Below the pieces are notes generated by a model that did no database searches, was not told the DNA's origin, and was given only the letters and a program-made list of their open reading frames with translations. From Pseudomonas sp. N040 (GTDB taxonomy: Bacteria > Pseudomonadota > Gammaproteobacteria > Pseudomonadales > Pseudomonadaceae): 64,000 nt of DNA. A program made the position numbers and the translations under genes. Every line of letters begins with the position of its first letter. The stretch's first letter is position 1. Location: positions 1 to 64,000 of the forward strand of contig NZ_JADOBE010000004.1 of NCBI RefSeq assembly GCF_015637705.1. Reading direction: 5' to 3'. Shown here piece by piece: positions 54,355 through 64,000 of the stretch.

Positions 54355-56439
54355 TCACAGTTCCGGTGTAATTGCCGAGCCACTCATGATCCGCGGGGTG
54401 AGGAAAATCAACAACTCGCTTTTCTGGTCTACTACAGCCGTGTTCTTGAACAGCTGGCCCAAGTAAGGCAGGTCACCCAAGAACGGCACCTTCTCAACTG
54501 TCTTGCTCTGGGTGGTTGAAAACACTCCACCAATTACAATTGTCTCACCATCACGAACGAGTACTTTTGCATTTACTTCATTCGTCTTGAGTGAAGGCAC
54601 GCCGTTAATACGGGGAACTGTTTCGTCAATGTCATCCTTATTGACCTTCACTTCCATGATGACCTGATCATCCGGCGTAATCTGCGGAGTCACCTCAAGA
54701 GAAAGCACCGCCTCCTTGAACTGAGTAGTGGTTGCACCACTGGAGGAAGCCTCTTGATATGGAATTTCCTTACCCTTGAGGATCTTAGCGGTTTCCTTGT
54801 CAGAAGTTACAACCTTTGGTTGGGAAATAACCTCCCCATTCCCGGTCGACTCCATGGCGGTCAACTCCAGATCCAGAATGGTGTTATCGGTAATAAAGCC
54901 AAGATTCAGACCGGATGTCGGCGCAGCTGCACCGAGGTCAACATAAGTCGGAATACCGCCCGCGTCAGGCAATACTCGGTCTCTTACCGCGGTACTACCA
55001 CCAACCACCCAGTTATTATCGCCAACACTCAGACCGCGCCATTTGACACCAAAATCCTTTTTGAAGCCGACATCCGCCTCGACAATCCGCGCCTCGATAA
55101 GAACCTGCCGCACGGGTATATCAAGCTGTGCCACAACCCTTCTCAGCTCGTCCAGGCGCTCCTGGGTTTGGTACGCAATGATGCTGTTGGTCCGGTCATC
55201 CACCGTGATTGAGCCGCGCCCGGCAGCCCCGCCTGATCCTTCTTCATCCGCTGCGGTGACGCTCTCAAAAAGCTTGGCAATATCTGCTGCCTTCGCGTAA
55301 TTGACCTGTATCAGCTCGCGCCGCAGCGGCGCCAGCTCCGCCATCAGTTGCTGCGATTCAAGTTCCTGCCTTTCACGTGCAGCAATCTCGTCAGCAGGCG
55401 CAATCAACAGCACATTACCGATCTTGCGCTGATCCAGACCCTTGGTCTTCAGCACCAGATCCAGTGCCTGATCCCAGGGCACATTCTGCAATCGCAGCGT
55501 GATACTGCCCTGCACACTGTCACTGGCCACAAGGTTCAGATCGGTAAAGTCGGCGATTAGTTGCAAAACGGAACGAACATCAATGTCCTGGAAATTTAAG
55601 GACAGCTTCTCCCCAGTGTACGCAAAGCGATTTTCATCACGCTTCGCCTTCTCGGCCTGGGTGAGTGGCTTAACGCTAATCGTCAGCCGCTTATCCGTCT
55701 GATAAGCCATGTAGTCATAGGATCCCGTAGGTTCAATAACCACTGTCGCCTTACCAGCCTGATCTGTAGCACTGACAAACCGCACCGGTGTGGCAAAGTC
55801 CTGAACATCCAGACGAACCCGCAGCGACTCAGGCAGGCCGGTATTGGCAAACTCCAGCTTAATTTTGCCACCCAGGTCAGTAATATCCGGGCTTATCGAT
55901 GCCGCGGAAAGATCGATTACGACATTGCCCTCACCTTGAGGGCCGCGCTGGAAGTCAATCGCGCTTATTGTCTTGCCTGCAGGCTGATAGGCCGCAGTTG
56001 AAGCGCCATTGTACTTGGCTGCCGCGGTCGACGGCGCGACCGTATTGCTTGCCGAAGATCCGCCTTCACCTACCACTACGAAAACACTGTTTCCTTCGCT
56101 ACGGACGCTATACGGCTTCAGTGTTGAAAGATTGACTATCAGGCGGGTGCGGTCTTTGGTCTCCACAATTGTCATGCTTCTGGCCGCACCTACAGCAATC
56201 TCGCGATTTTTCTGGCCGAGCTTATTCGCCACTCCCGGAAAATCAAGGGCAATTCGCGCAGGCTGCTCAATGGTATATCCGCGCGGCGCAGCAACAGGCT
56301 GATCAAACTGCAATTTCAATTCAACGCTTTCACCGGGCAATGCGCCCACATCAATCGCCTCAAGATCCGCAGCAAACAGGGCAGTTGAAGTCAATGCGGT
56401 TAGCAAGGCGAAACCTATACGCGCCAGGGAGCTATTCAT
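54355..56439 (-). CDS. pilQ: Type IV pilus secretin PilQ
   Basis: 694-residue outer-membrane secretin through which the pilus passes. Signal peptide MNSSLARIGFALLTALTSTALFAA (first 24 residues). Two AMIN peptidoglycan-binding domains follow, then N0/N1 domains (LNFQDIDVRSVLQLIADFTD), and the secretin beta domain with EVTPQITPDDQVIMEVKV and VLVRDGETIVIGGVF. The frame is open to a GTG at 56487 with an ATG at 56478; I prefer ATG 56439 because it places the signal peptide at the N-terminus. Fifty bases follow the pilP stop. Confidence 0.93.
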   Translation of the reverse strand: MNSSLARIGFALLTALTSTALFAADLEAIDVGALPGESVELKLQFDQPVAAPRGYTIEQPARIALDFPGVANKLGQKNREIAVGAARSMTIVETKDRTRLIVNLSTLKPYSVRSEGNSVFVVVGEGGSSASNTVAPSTAAAKYNGASTAAYQPAGKTISAIDFQRGPQGEGNVVIDLSAASISPDITDLGGKIKLEFANTGLPESLRVRLDVQDFATPVRFVSATDQAGKATVVIEPTGSYDYMAYQTDKRLTISVKPLTQAEKAKRDENRFAYTGEKLSLNFQDIDVRSVLQLIADFTDLNLVASDSVQGSITLRLQNVPWDQALDLVLKTKGLDQRKIGNVLLIAPADEIAARERQELESQQLMAELAPLRRELIQVNYAKAADIAKLFESVTAADEEGSGGAAGRGSITVDDRTNSIIAYQTQERLDELRRVVAQLDIPVRQVLIEARIVEADVGFKKDFGVKWRGLSVGDNNWVVGGSTAVRDRVLPDAGGIPTYVDLGAAAPTSGLNLGFITDNTILDLELTAMESTGNGEVISQPKVVTSDKETAKILKGKEIPYQEASSSGATTTQFKEAVLSLEVTPQITPDDQVIMEVKVNKDDIDETVPRINGVPSLKTNEVNAKVLVRDGETIVIGGVFSTTQSKTVEKVPFLGDLPYLGQLFKNTAVVDQKSELLIFLTPRIMSGSAITPEL

Positions 56440-56489
56440 TCTCAGGTTCCGTTCTTTAGCTTGATAAATATTATTCATTTTACCCACCC

Positions 56490-57014
56490 TTAAGTGCGCT
56501 CTTTGAGCGGGATACTTCGAGGGCGCTCCAACCAGCCACCTTCACCATCAGGAACGATTTCAATGACATCAACTGCCGAGTTGGTAATCTCTACAATGCG
56601 CCCATGATTTCGCCCAAGATAATCGCCCACTTTGACACGATGAACTCCGCCGGCACCACGAACCAAGGCGTTTAATCCAGTATCGTTTGCAAGCGTTCCG
56701 ACCATCTCGAAGACTTCGATATTGAACCCTTCAAGAAACTGCTTGATGCGCGCCTCATCCGGCTTAACATCTTTCGAGCTCTTTTGCTGGGCCAAGAGAT
56801 CAATCTTCACCGACGGCTGAAAGGGCGAACGCAAAGCCGACGCCGTATAGGTAAACGCCTCATACGGCTGAAATTTCGGAAGGGGTTCGATTGAGCCTTT
56901 AGGTCTGGCCCGCACCTCATCCATGAAGGTTTGAAGGTCGGAAAAATCCCCGCCACCACAGCCAGAAAGCATTAAAAAAGGAATAACGGCATAACAAAGG
57001 CTAGGGAATCTCAT
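56490..57014 (-). CDS. pilP: Type IV pilus lipoprotein PilP
   Basis: 174-residue inner-membrane lipoprotein. The lipobox LSGC places the lipidated cysteine at residue 19. After a flexible region, a C-terminal beta domain (GLNALVRGAGGVHRVKVGDYL) binds the PilQ periplasmic part. It links the PilMNO platform to the secretin. Its ATG overlaps the pilO stop by four bases. Confidence 0.95.
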   Translation of the reverse strand: MRFPSLCYAVIPFLMLSGCGGGDFSDLQTFMDEVRARPKGSIEPLPKFQPYEAFTYTASALRSPFQPSVKIDLLAQQKSSKDVKPDEARIKQFLEGFNIEVFEMVGTLANDTGLNALVRGAGGVHRVKVGDYLGRNHGRIVEITNSAVDVIEIVPDGEGGWLERPRSIPLKERT

Positions 57015-57634
57015 TTTTGCAGCCCTTTGTCGTTATAACGATAGGTCTTGGCCAGCACACTCATGCGCAACCTTGAAGGCTCCCCGGGACTTGCCGGTGC
57101 CACTTCGAAATCATGCAGGGTGACAATCCTTGGCAAGCTTGAAACTCCGCTCACAAAAGTCGCCAGGTCGTGGTATCCGCCCTCAACGACAATCTGTATG
57201 GGCAGCTCGATATAGAATTGCTGCTGAACCTCTGGCAGCAACTTAATTTCAGAAAACTCCAATCCACTGGCCAAGCCGGTTCTGGTTATATCCTCAAGCA
57301 ATCCGGGAACCTCCGTATCACTTGGCAATTGACGAAGCAGGGCACCAAAAGAGGTTTCCATTTCCTTCATCTGCTCTTTGTAGGCTTCCAGATTCGCAGC
57401 CTGAAAAGCCTTGGTCGAAAATTGATCGCGCAACAAAGACTCTTCGACCTTCTGCTGGTCAAGCTGCAGCTCAATATCCTCAAGATGCAATTTGTATCCG
57501 GCAACCACCACCACAATTAACAAAATAATGCAGGTGATTGCCTTCACCGGAGCAGGCCAAGAGCCGGCATTGTTCATATCAAGGTTTGCAAGATCGATCT
57601 TGCGAAGGCTTTCCAGCGACTCAGCAAAACTCAT
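57011..57634 (-). CDS. pilO: Type IV pilus assembly protein PilO
   Basis: 207-residue bitopic protein: short cytoplasmic N-terminus, one helix (AITCIILLIVVVVAGYKL, about 32-49), a periplasmic coiled coil, and a ferredoxin-like C-terminal domain. It dimerises with PilN in the alignment complex. Four-base ATGA overlaps on both sides. Confidence 0.95.
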   Translation of the reverse strand: MSFAESLESLRKIDLANLDMNNAGSWPAPVKAITCIILLIVVVVAGYKLHLEDIELQLDQQKVEESLLRDQFSTKAFQAANLEAYKEQMKEMETSFGALLRQLPSDTEVPGLLEDITRTGLASGLEFSEIKLLPEVQQQFYIELPIQIVVEGGYHDLATFVSGVSSLPRIVTLHDFEVAPASPGEPSRLRMSVLAKTYRYNDKGLQK

Positions 57635-58205
57635 TTCCTGGCCCCTTCTGCATCACTCACGACAGGCGTTACCTGCTGCACACTCATGGTAAATACATTG
57701 GCCTGATCGACCCCGCCCGAAGTAACCGCCTTGACTTCAGACAGATTCGGCGATGCAAGCCATTCAGAACCATCCATGTTACGCATCAGGCTAGAAACCC
57801 GGTTATTCGACTCAGCCGCGCCAGTGACAGCAATATTGCTCCCCGTCATCTTGAGGCGGGTGAAATGAACACCGTCCGGCAATGTGCGGACAAACTGGTC
57901 AAATATGCGCCCGATAATGGAACGGTTCCCCTGCAGATCCTGAATGATCTTCATGCGTTCAAGCAGCTGCTGGCGACGAACTTTCAACTCGCTGATTTCC
58001 TTGATTCTCGCGTCCAGCACCGCTATCTCTTTCTTGAGAAATTCATTGCGCGCAATCTGATTGTCGACAGCTGCGTTCAGGTACTGATCGCCAACAAAAA
58101 CCAGGCCGCAGGCAACTATCAATACCCCAGCAAGCGTGACCAGAAATTGTTGTTTGCGCTCCTCGCGAAGCTGTTCGCGCCACGGCAGTAAGTTGATGCG
58201 CGCCA

Positions 58206-58206
<1 letters not shown>
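57631..58206 (-). CDS. pilN: Type IV pilus assembly protein PilN
   Basis: 191 residues starting MARINLLPWRE, the conserved N-terminal peptide that binds PilM. One helix follows (about 20-41), then a periplasmic coiled coil (EIAVLDARIKEISELKVRRQ) and a ferredoxin-like domain. TGATG overlap with pilM. Confidence 0.96.
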
Positions 58207-59297
<1,091 letters not shown>

Positions 59298-59322
59298 TTA
59301 CGGAAGGTTTATATTTTTCTAC

Positions 59323-59351
59323 ATTAAATAACAGTCTTGACAGAAGCGCAA
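59323..59351 (-). promoter_or_regulatory. Sigma-70-like promoter for pilM
   Basis: Minus strand: -35 TTGCGC (59351-59346), 17-bp spacer, -10 TTTAAT (59328-59323). Leader of about 45 bases to the pilM GTG. Divergent from the ponA promoter. Confidence 0.5.
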
Positions 59352-59376
59352 ATGGCGACCCCGCAAAAAAACCGCT

Positions 59377-59382
59377 TATAAT
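59377..59382 (+). promoter_or_regulatory. Consensus -10 for ponA
   Basis: Perfect TATAAT about 70 bases before the ponA start. The -35 position (about 59354) is poor; a perfect TTGACA at 59337-59342 is too far upstream (34-bp spacer). Confidence 0.45.
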
Positions 59383-59451
59383 GTGATCAGTTTTTCGTTT
59401 CAGGTTATTCCTCTCGCATAACCCATTCTTTTATCTGGAAATCTAAAAGCC

Positions 59452-61857
59452 TTGATACACCTGATAAAGTTTTTCTGGTGGTCTTTCGTAGCTGTTTTTT
59501 GCGGGCTATTGCTCAGTTTAAGCGGCGCCTTTCTCTACCTCAGCCCCAGCCTGCCTTCTGTCGAGACATTACGCAGCGTTCAGCTGCAGATGCCTCTCAG
59601 GGTTTTCAGTAGCGACAGAAAGCTGATTGCCGAATTCGGCGAAATGCGGCGCACGCCAATTCGATTCGCCGACATTCCAACCGACTTCATCAATGCACTG
59701 TTAGCGGCCGAAGATGACAACTTTGCCAATCACCATGGCGTAGACCTGACCAGCCTGGTACGCGCGAGCTCCGAGCTATTAAGGAGCGGGCACATCCAGA
59801 CAGGCGGAAGTACCATCACCATGCAGGTGGCAAAAAACTTCTTCCTTTCCAGCGAGCGCAGCTTTTCCAGAAAGATCAATGAAATTTTGCTAGCCCTGCA
59901 AATCGAGCGGGAACTCAGCAAGGATGAAATTCTGGAACTTTACGTGAACAAGATTTACCTCGGCAATCGCGCCTATGGTATCGAGGCAGCCGCACAGGTT
60001 TACTACGGCAAATCCATCAGGGATGTCAGCCTGTCACAGATGGCCATGATTGCCGGGTTGCCCAAAGCTCCCTCACGCTACAACCCCCTGGCTAACGCCC
60101 CGCGCAGCAAAGAGCGCCGCGACTGGATTCTCGGGCGGATGTACAAGCTCGGCCGGATCGATCAGTCACGCTACGACGCGGCAATTGCCGAACCTATCGA
60201 CGCCAGCTACCACGGCCCGACGCCGGAACTGAACGCCCCCTATATAGCCGAAATGGTTCGCGCAGAAATGGTTGGCCGTTACGGCAGCGATGCCTATACC
60301 GAGGGCTTTCAGGTCACAACTACCGTTCCCAGCCATTTGCAGGATGCGGCGACCAGCGCAGTTCGCCAGGGGCTGACAAATTACGACGCGCGTCATGGCT
60401 ACAGGGGGCCGGAAGCTCGCCTGCCCGGAATGACCAAAAATACCTGGCTGGAAGAGCTGGCCAAGCACCGCAGCATTGGCGACCTTGAACCCGCGATTGT
60501 CACCCAGGTCGAGCAAAGCGGCATTCTGGTGTTGACCAGGAGCGGCGAAGAAGTAGCTGTCCCGTGGGAAAGCATGAAGTGGGCCCGGCCATTTTTAAGC
60601 ACCAACAGCATTGGCAGTCGCCCGCAAAAACCCGGCGATGTAGCCCAGGTCGGCGACCTGATAAGGGTAAGCCGCGGAACGGATGGCAGTTTCAGTTTTC
60701 GTCAGATTCCGGCAGCCCAGGCCGCCCTGGTTTCCCTTGATCCGCGCAACGGCGCAATCCGCGCCCTGGTCGGCGGCTTCTCATTCGAGCAAAGCAACTA
60801 CAACCGTGCCGCCCAGGCAAAGAGGCAGCCAGGGTCAAGCTTCAAGCCCTTCCTCTACAGCGCCGCCCTTGACCACGGCTTTACAGCTGCCAGCCTGGTC
60901 AATGACGCGCCAATTGTCTTCCAGGAGGCCGGCATGGACGAGGCCTGGCGACCGAAGAACGACAACGATACCTTTCTCGGCCCGATACGCCTGCGCGAAG
61001 CCCTGTACAAGTCACGCAACCTGGTTTCGATCCGCGTTCTTCAGGCCATCGGCATCAATTACGCCCTCGATTACGTAAGCCGGTTTGGCTTCAACAAAGA
61101 GGACCTGCCGCGCAACTTTTCCCTAGCCCTGGGCACTGCAAACCTGACACCACTGGAAATCGCCAGCGGCTGGAGCGTTTTTGCCAACGGCGGCTTCAAG
61201 GTCTCGCCCTACCTGATTGAACGCATTGAAAGTCGTGATGGCCAGGCATTATTCATAGCCAATCCTGCGAGCATCCCCGCACCACAGGAATCAGTCGCCG
61301 TCGAAATAAATGAAGCCCCCTCTGACACTACTGACACCTCGCCAGTCCTGGCCGAACGTATTGTCGACGCGCGCACGACGTACATTCTCACCAACATGCT
61401 GCAGGATGTAATCAAGCGCGGCACCGGTAGACGCGCCCTGGAAATGCAGCGCAACGACCTGGCCGGAAAGACCGGCACCACCAACGAATCGAAAGACAGC
61501 TGGTTCTCCGGCTTCAACGCGGATTACGTGACTACCGTGTGGGCCGGCTTTGACCAGCCGGAAAGCCTCGGGCGCAATGAATACGGCGGCACGGTTGCCT
61601 TGCCCATCTGGATCAGCTTCATGAGCGCCGCCCTAAAGGACCAGCCGGAGCACCTGCTACCCGAACCCGACGGCATCAAGACCCTGCGCATAGATCCGGT
61701 GACCGGCCGGGCAGCCGCCCCAGGGACCCCTGGCGCCTACTTCGAACTGTTCAGGAGCGATGATTCGCTCCCGAGCATGGGTGAACAATCCCCTGGCTCG
61801 GCAGCACCGGGCGGCCCGTTGCCTGCGGACGAAAGTACGCCCATCGACCTGTTCTGA
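59452..61857 (+). CDS. ponA: Penicillin-binding protein 1A (bifunctional)
   Basis: 801-residue class A PBP that polymerises and cross-links peptidoglycan. One N-terminal membrane helix. The GT51 glycosyltransferase domain has AAEDDNFANHHGVDL, which contains the catalytic glutamate (about 84), and GGSTITMQVAKNFF. An OB-like insert follows. The transpeptidase domain has SxxK in GSSFKPFLY, SRN (YKSRNLVSI) and KTGTTNES. The start is a TTG at 59452, with weak GGAA further upstream; other starts downstream would clip the helix. Divergent from pilM, as in P. aeruginosa. Confidence 0.96.
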   Translation: MIHLIKFFWWSFVAVFCGLLLSLSGAFLYLSPSLPSVETLRSVQLQMPLRVFSSDRKLIAEFGEMRRTPIRFADIPTDFINALLAAEDDNFANHHGVDLTSLVRASSELLRSGHIQTGGSTITMQVAKNFFLSSERSFSRKINEILLALQIERELSKDEILELYVNKIYLGNRAYGIEAAAQVYYGKSIRDVSLSQMAMIAGLPKAPSRYNPLANAPRSKERRDWILGRMYKLGRIDQSRYDAAIAEPIDASYHGPTPELNAPYIAEMVRAEMVGRYGSDAYTEGFQVTTTVPSHLQDAATSAVRQGLTNYDARHGYRGPEARLPGMTKNTWLEELAKHRSIGDLEPAIVTQVEQSGILVLTRSGEEVAVPWESMKWARPFLSTNSIGSRPQKPGDVAQVGDLIRVSRGTDGSFSFRQIPAAQAALVSLDPRNGAIRALVGGFSFEQSNYNRAAQAKRQPGSSFKPFLYSAALDHGFTAASLVNDAPIVFQEAGMDEAWRPKNDNDTFLGPIRLREALYKSRNLVSIRVLQAIGINYALDYVSRFGFNKEDLPRNFSLALGTANLTPLEIASGWSVFANGGFKVSPYLIERIESRDGQALFIANPASIPAPQESVAVEINEAPSDTTDTSPVLAERIVDARTTYILTNMLQDVIKRGTGRRALEMQRNDLAGKTGTTNESKDSWFSGFNADYVTTVWAGFDQPESLGRNEYGGTVALPIWISFMSAALKDQPEHLLPEPDGIKTLRIDPVTGRAAAPGTPGAYFELFRSDDSLPSMGEQSPGSAAPGGPLPADESTPIDLF

Positions 61858-61878
61858 ACCCGGTATAGCCAACAGCAA

Positions 61879-61906
61879 AAAGCCCCCGTCTTTCGACGAG
61901 GGCTTT
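61879..61906. terminator. Bidirectional terminator between ponA and maeB
   Basis: AAAGCCCCCGTC pairs with GACGAGGGCTTT (one mismatch) around TTTC, with A-rich sequence before and T-rich after. It serves both converging genes. Confidence 0.8.
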
Positions 61907-61936
61907 GGTTCAGTGCTTCATAAAGCTAACCAGTGG

Positions 61937-63205
<1,269 letters not shown>

Positions 63206-63291
63206 TTTGGCGACACCATTCTTTATGCGCATGGGTAAAGCGGGCAGGCGAGAATAACCAATACACCCTGACCTAACAAGCGAGGGCTGGC

Positions 63292-64000
63292 CTAGCGAGC
63301 CAGCTTGAGCATACTTCCGGGCGCAACTTCTCCGCTCGGATAAAGGCCATTCAGCAGGCGAATGCGAGCCACCTTGTCGCCCGGAAGGTCGGCTGACCCG
63401 GCCAGGCTTTCCAGCGTTTCTCCCGGCTTGACCTGCACCACATGGATCCGCACCGGCTGAGCCAGGGCTTTCTCCTTCGCGGTCAACGCCCGGAAACTGT
63501 TGATCACCGCCATAAACTGATTGTCCTCGCTTTCCAGCGAGCCTGGTGCCTTGACCACGCCAATGAACATGTAGACCTGCTGGCCTTTCACAATCAGCGC
63601 CACCCGTCGCGCCGGCTGGCCGGGGATAACCGCCGTGACCCCGGAAAGCCCGTCACGCTGAAAACTCTCCTGCATGGCCAGACGTTGATCGCCGACCTGC
63701 TTCCTGAGCATTTCTTCGGGCGTCAGGCGCGCGTCGAACTCACCCATCTTCAGGGCAACGAAGGCTTGCTGATCCGCGGTGTGGATAACCACCGCATCAG
63801 GGCGATTGAGCAGCTCCCAGCCTTGCGGGATACCCAGGGTGAAGTCGAGCCCGGCATGGAAAAACTGCTGTCCCCGACGCACGCCCTGCTCGGCCGAGTC
63901 GCCCAACGGCAGGCCTTCGAGATGCTTGAGGAAGGCCTGGCGGTTTTCCAGCTGCTGGCCACTGGCCAGCGCCCGGGCCGGACCGATTACCTGCTTGAGC
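63292..64000 (-). CDS. M48-family metalloprotease, C-terminal part (cut by window edge)
   Basis: At least 235 residues are in the window, with the N-terminal part beyond its right end. The frame continues upstream past a TTG at 63906 to the edge (LKQVIGPARALASGQQLEN), so that TTG is internal. Visible are HLEGLPLGDSAEQGVRRGQ and FHAGLDFTLGIPQGWEL, as in the region after the protease domain of PA5047-type M48 proteins, then a C-terminal LysM-like segment (VKPGETLESLAG). The HExxH site is not in view. Probably a periplasmic or secreted protease; assignment rests on the C-terminal segment and synteny with maeB. Confidence 0.75.
   Translation of the reverse strand, partial: LKQVIGPARALASGQQLENRQAFLKHLEGLPLGDSAEQGVRRGQQFFHAGLDFTLGIPQGWELLNRPDAVVIHTADQQAFVALKMGEFDARLTPEEMLRKQVGDQRLAMQESFQRDGLSGVTAVIPGQPARRVALIVKGQQVYMFIGVVKAPGSLESEDNQFMAVINSFRALTAKEKALAQPVRIHVVQVKPGETLESLAGSADLPGDKVARIRLLNGLYPSGEVAPGSMLKLAR

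Noticed and set aside
59337-59342. Perfect TTGACA as the -35 for ponA
   Set aside because: It is 34 bp from the TATAAT, twice the allowed spacing, and no second -10 lies at the right distance.

Overview
The window is a stretch of a GC-rich gammaproteobacterial chromosome, almost certainly Pseudomonas. Gene order follows the P. aeruginosa PAO1 interval PA4997-PA5047 as I remember it: msbA, LPS core cluster, ilvE, glnE, aceEF, msrA, nhaP2, mscK, selO, metY, hemE, gltDB, damX-aroB-aroK-pilQPONM, ponA, maeB. Differences in the LPS outer-core block and between aceF and msrA argue against P. aeruginosa itself. No rRNA, tRNA, CRISPR array, prophage or intact insertion sequence was seen.

Layout. 1-18.2 kb is LPS: msbA (cut by the left edge), a small divergent kinase-like gene, then a long, tightly packed minus-strand run. 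That run holds waaL, a pyruvyltransferase-family gene, two related GT4-like glycosyltransferases, a sulfotransferase-family gene, two GT2 enzymes, a NodU-type carbamoyltransferase, four kinase-family genes (one a double kinase), waaG, waaC and waaF. 18.3-27 kb is central metabolism (ilvE, glnE, aceE, aceF). 27-32 kb is RNA methyltransferase, msrA, SRPBCC protein, rlmJ and acyl-CoA dehydrogenase. 32.4-39.1 kb is K+/H+ antiporter, MscK and SelO. 39.2-43.6 kb is TSUP transporter, metY, trxC, a hotdog protein and a ParA ATPase. 43.7-50.8 kb is hemE, gltD and gltB. 51-59.3 kb is the pilMNOPQ-aroK-aroB-damX run. 59.4-64 kb is ponA, maeB and the C-terminal part of an M48 protease (cut by the right edge).

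How the genes work together. MsbA flips lipid A-core. WaaC, WaaF and WaaG build the heptose/hexose inner core, the WaaP family phosphorylates it, and the carbamoyltransferase and outer-core transferases decorate it. WaaL attaches O-antigen. The pyruvyltransferase/sulfotransferase block between waaL and the outer-core genes suggests extra acidic decoration of the core or a surface glycan. PilMNOPQ form the type IV pilus alignment complex and secretin. TSUP and MetY may form a small sulfur module behind an AT-rich promoter region.

Non-coding structure includes five GTAGGGTGG-type REP-like elements between 16.0 and 27.1 kb, three of which supply the TAG stop of the adjacent gene. There is a 140-bp MITE-like element after msrA and a 525-bp imperfect giant palindrome between the acyl-CoA dehydrogenase and nhaP2. 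A pair of dyad operators lies upstream of aceE, and perfect hairpins sit directly in front of trxC (covering its Shine-Dalgarno) and selO. All family assignments come from reading motifs; no search was run, and identities are by eye.
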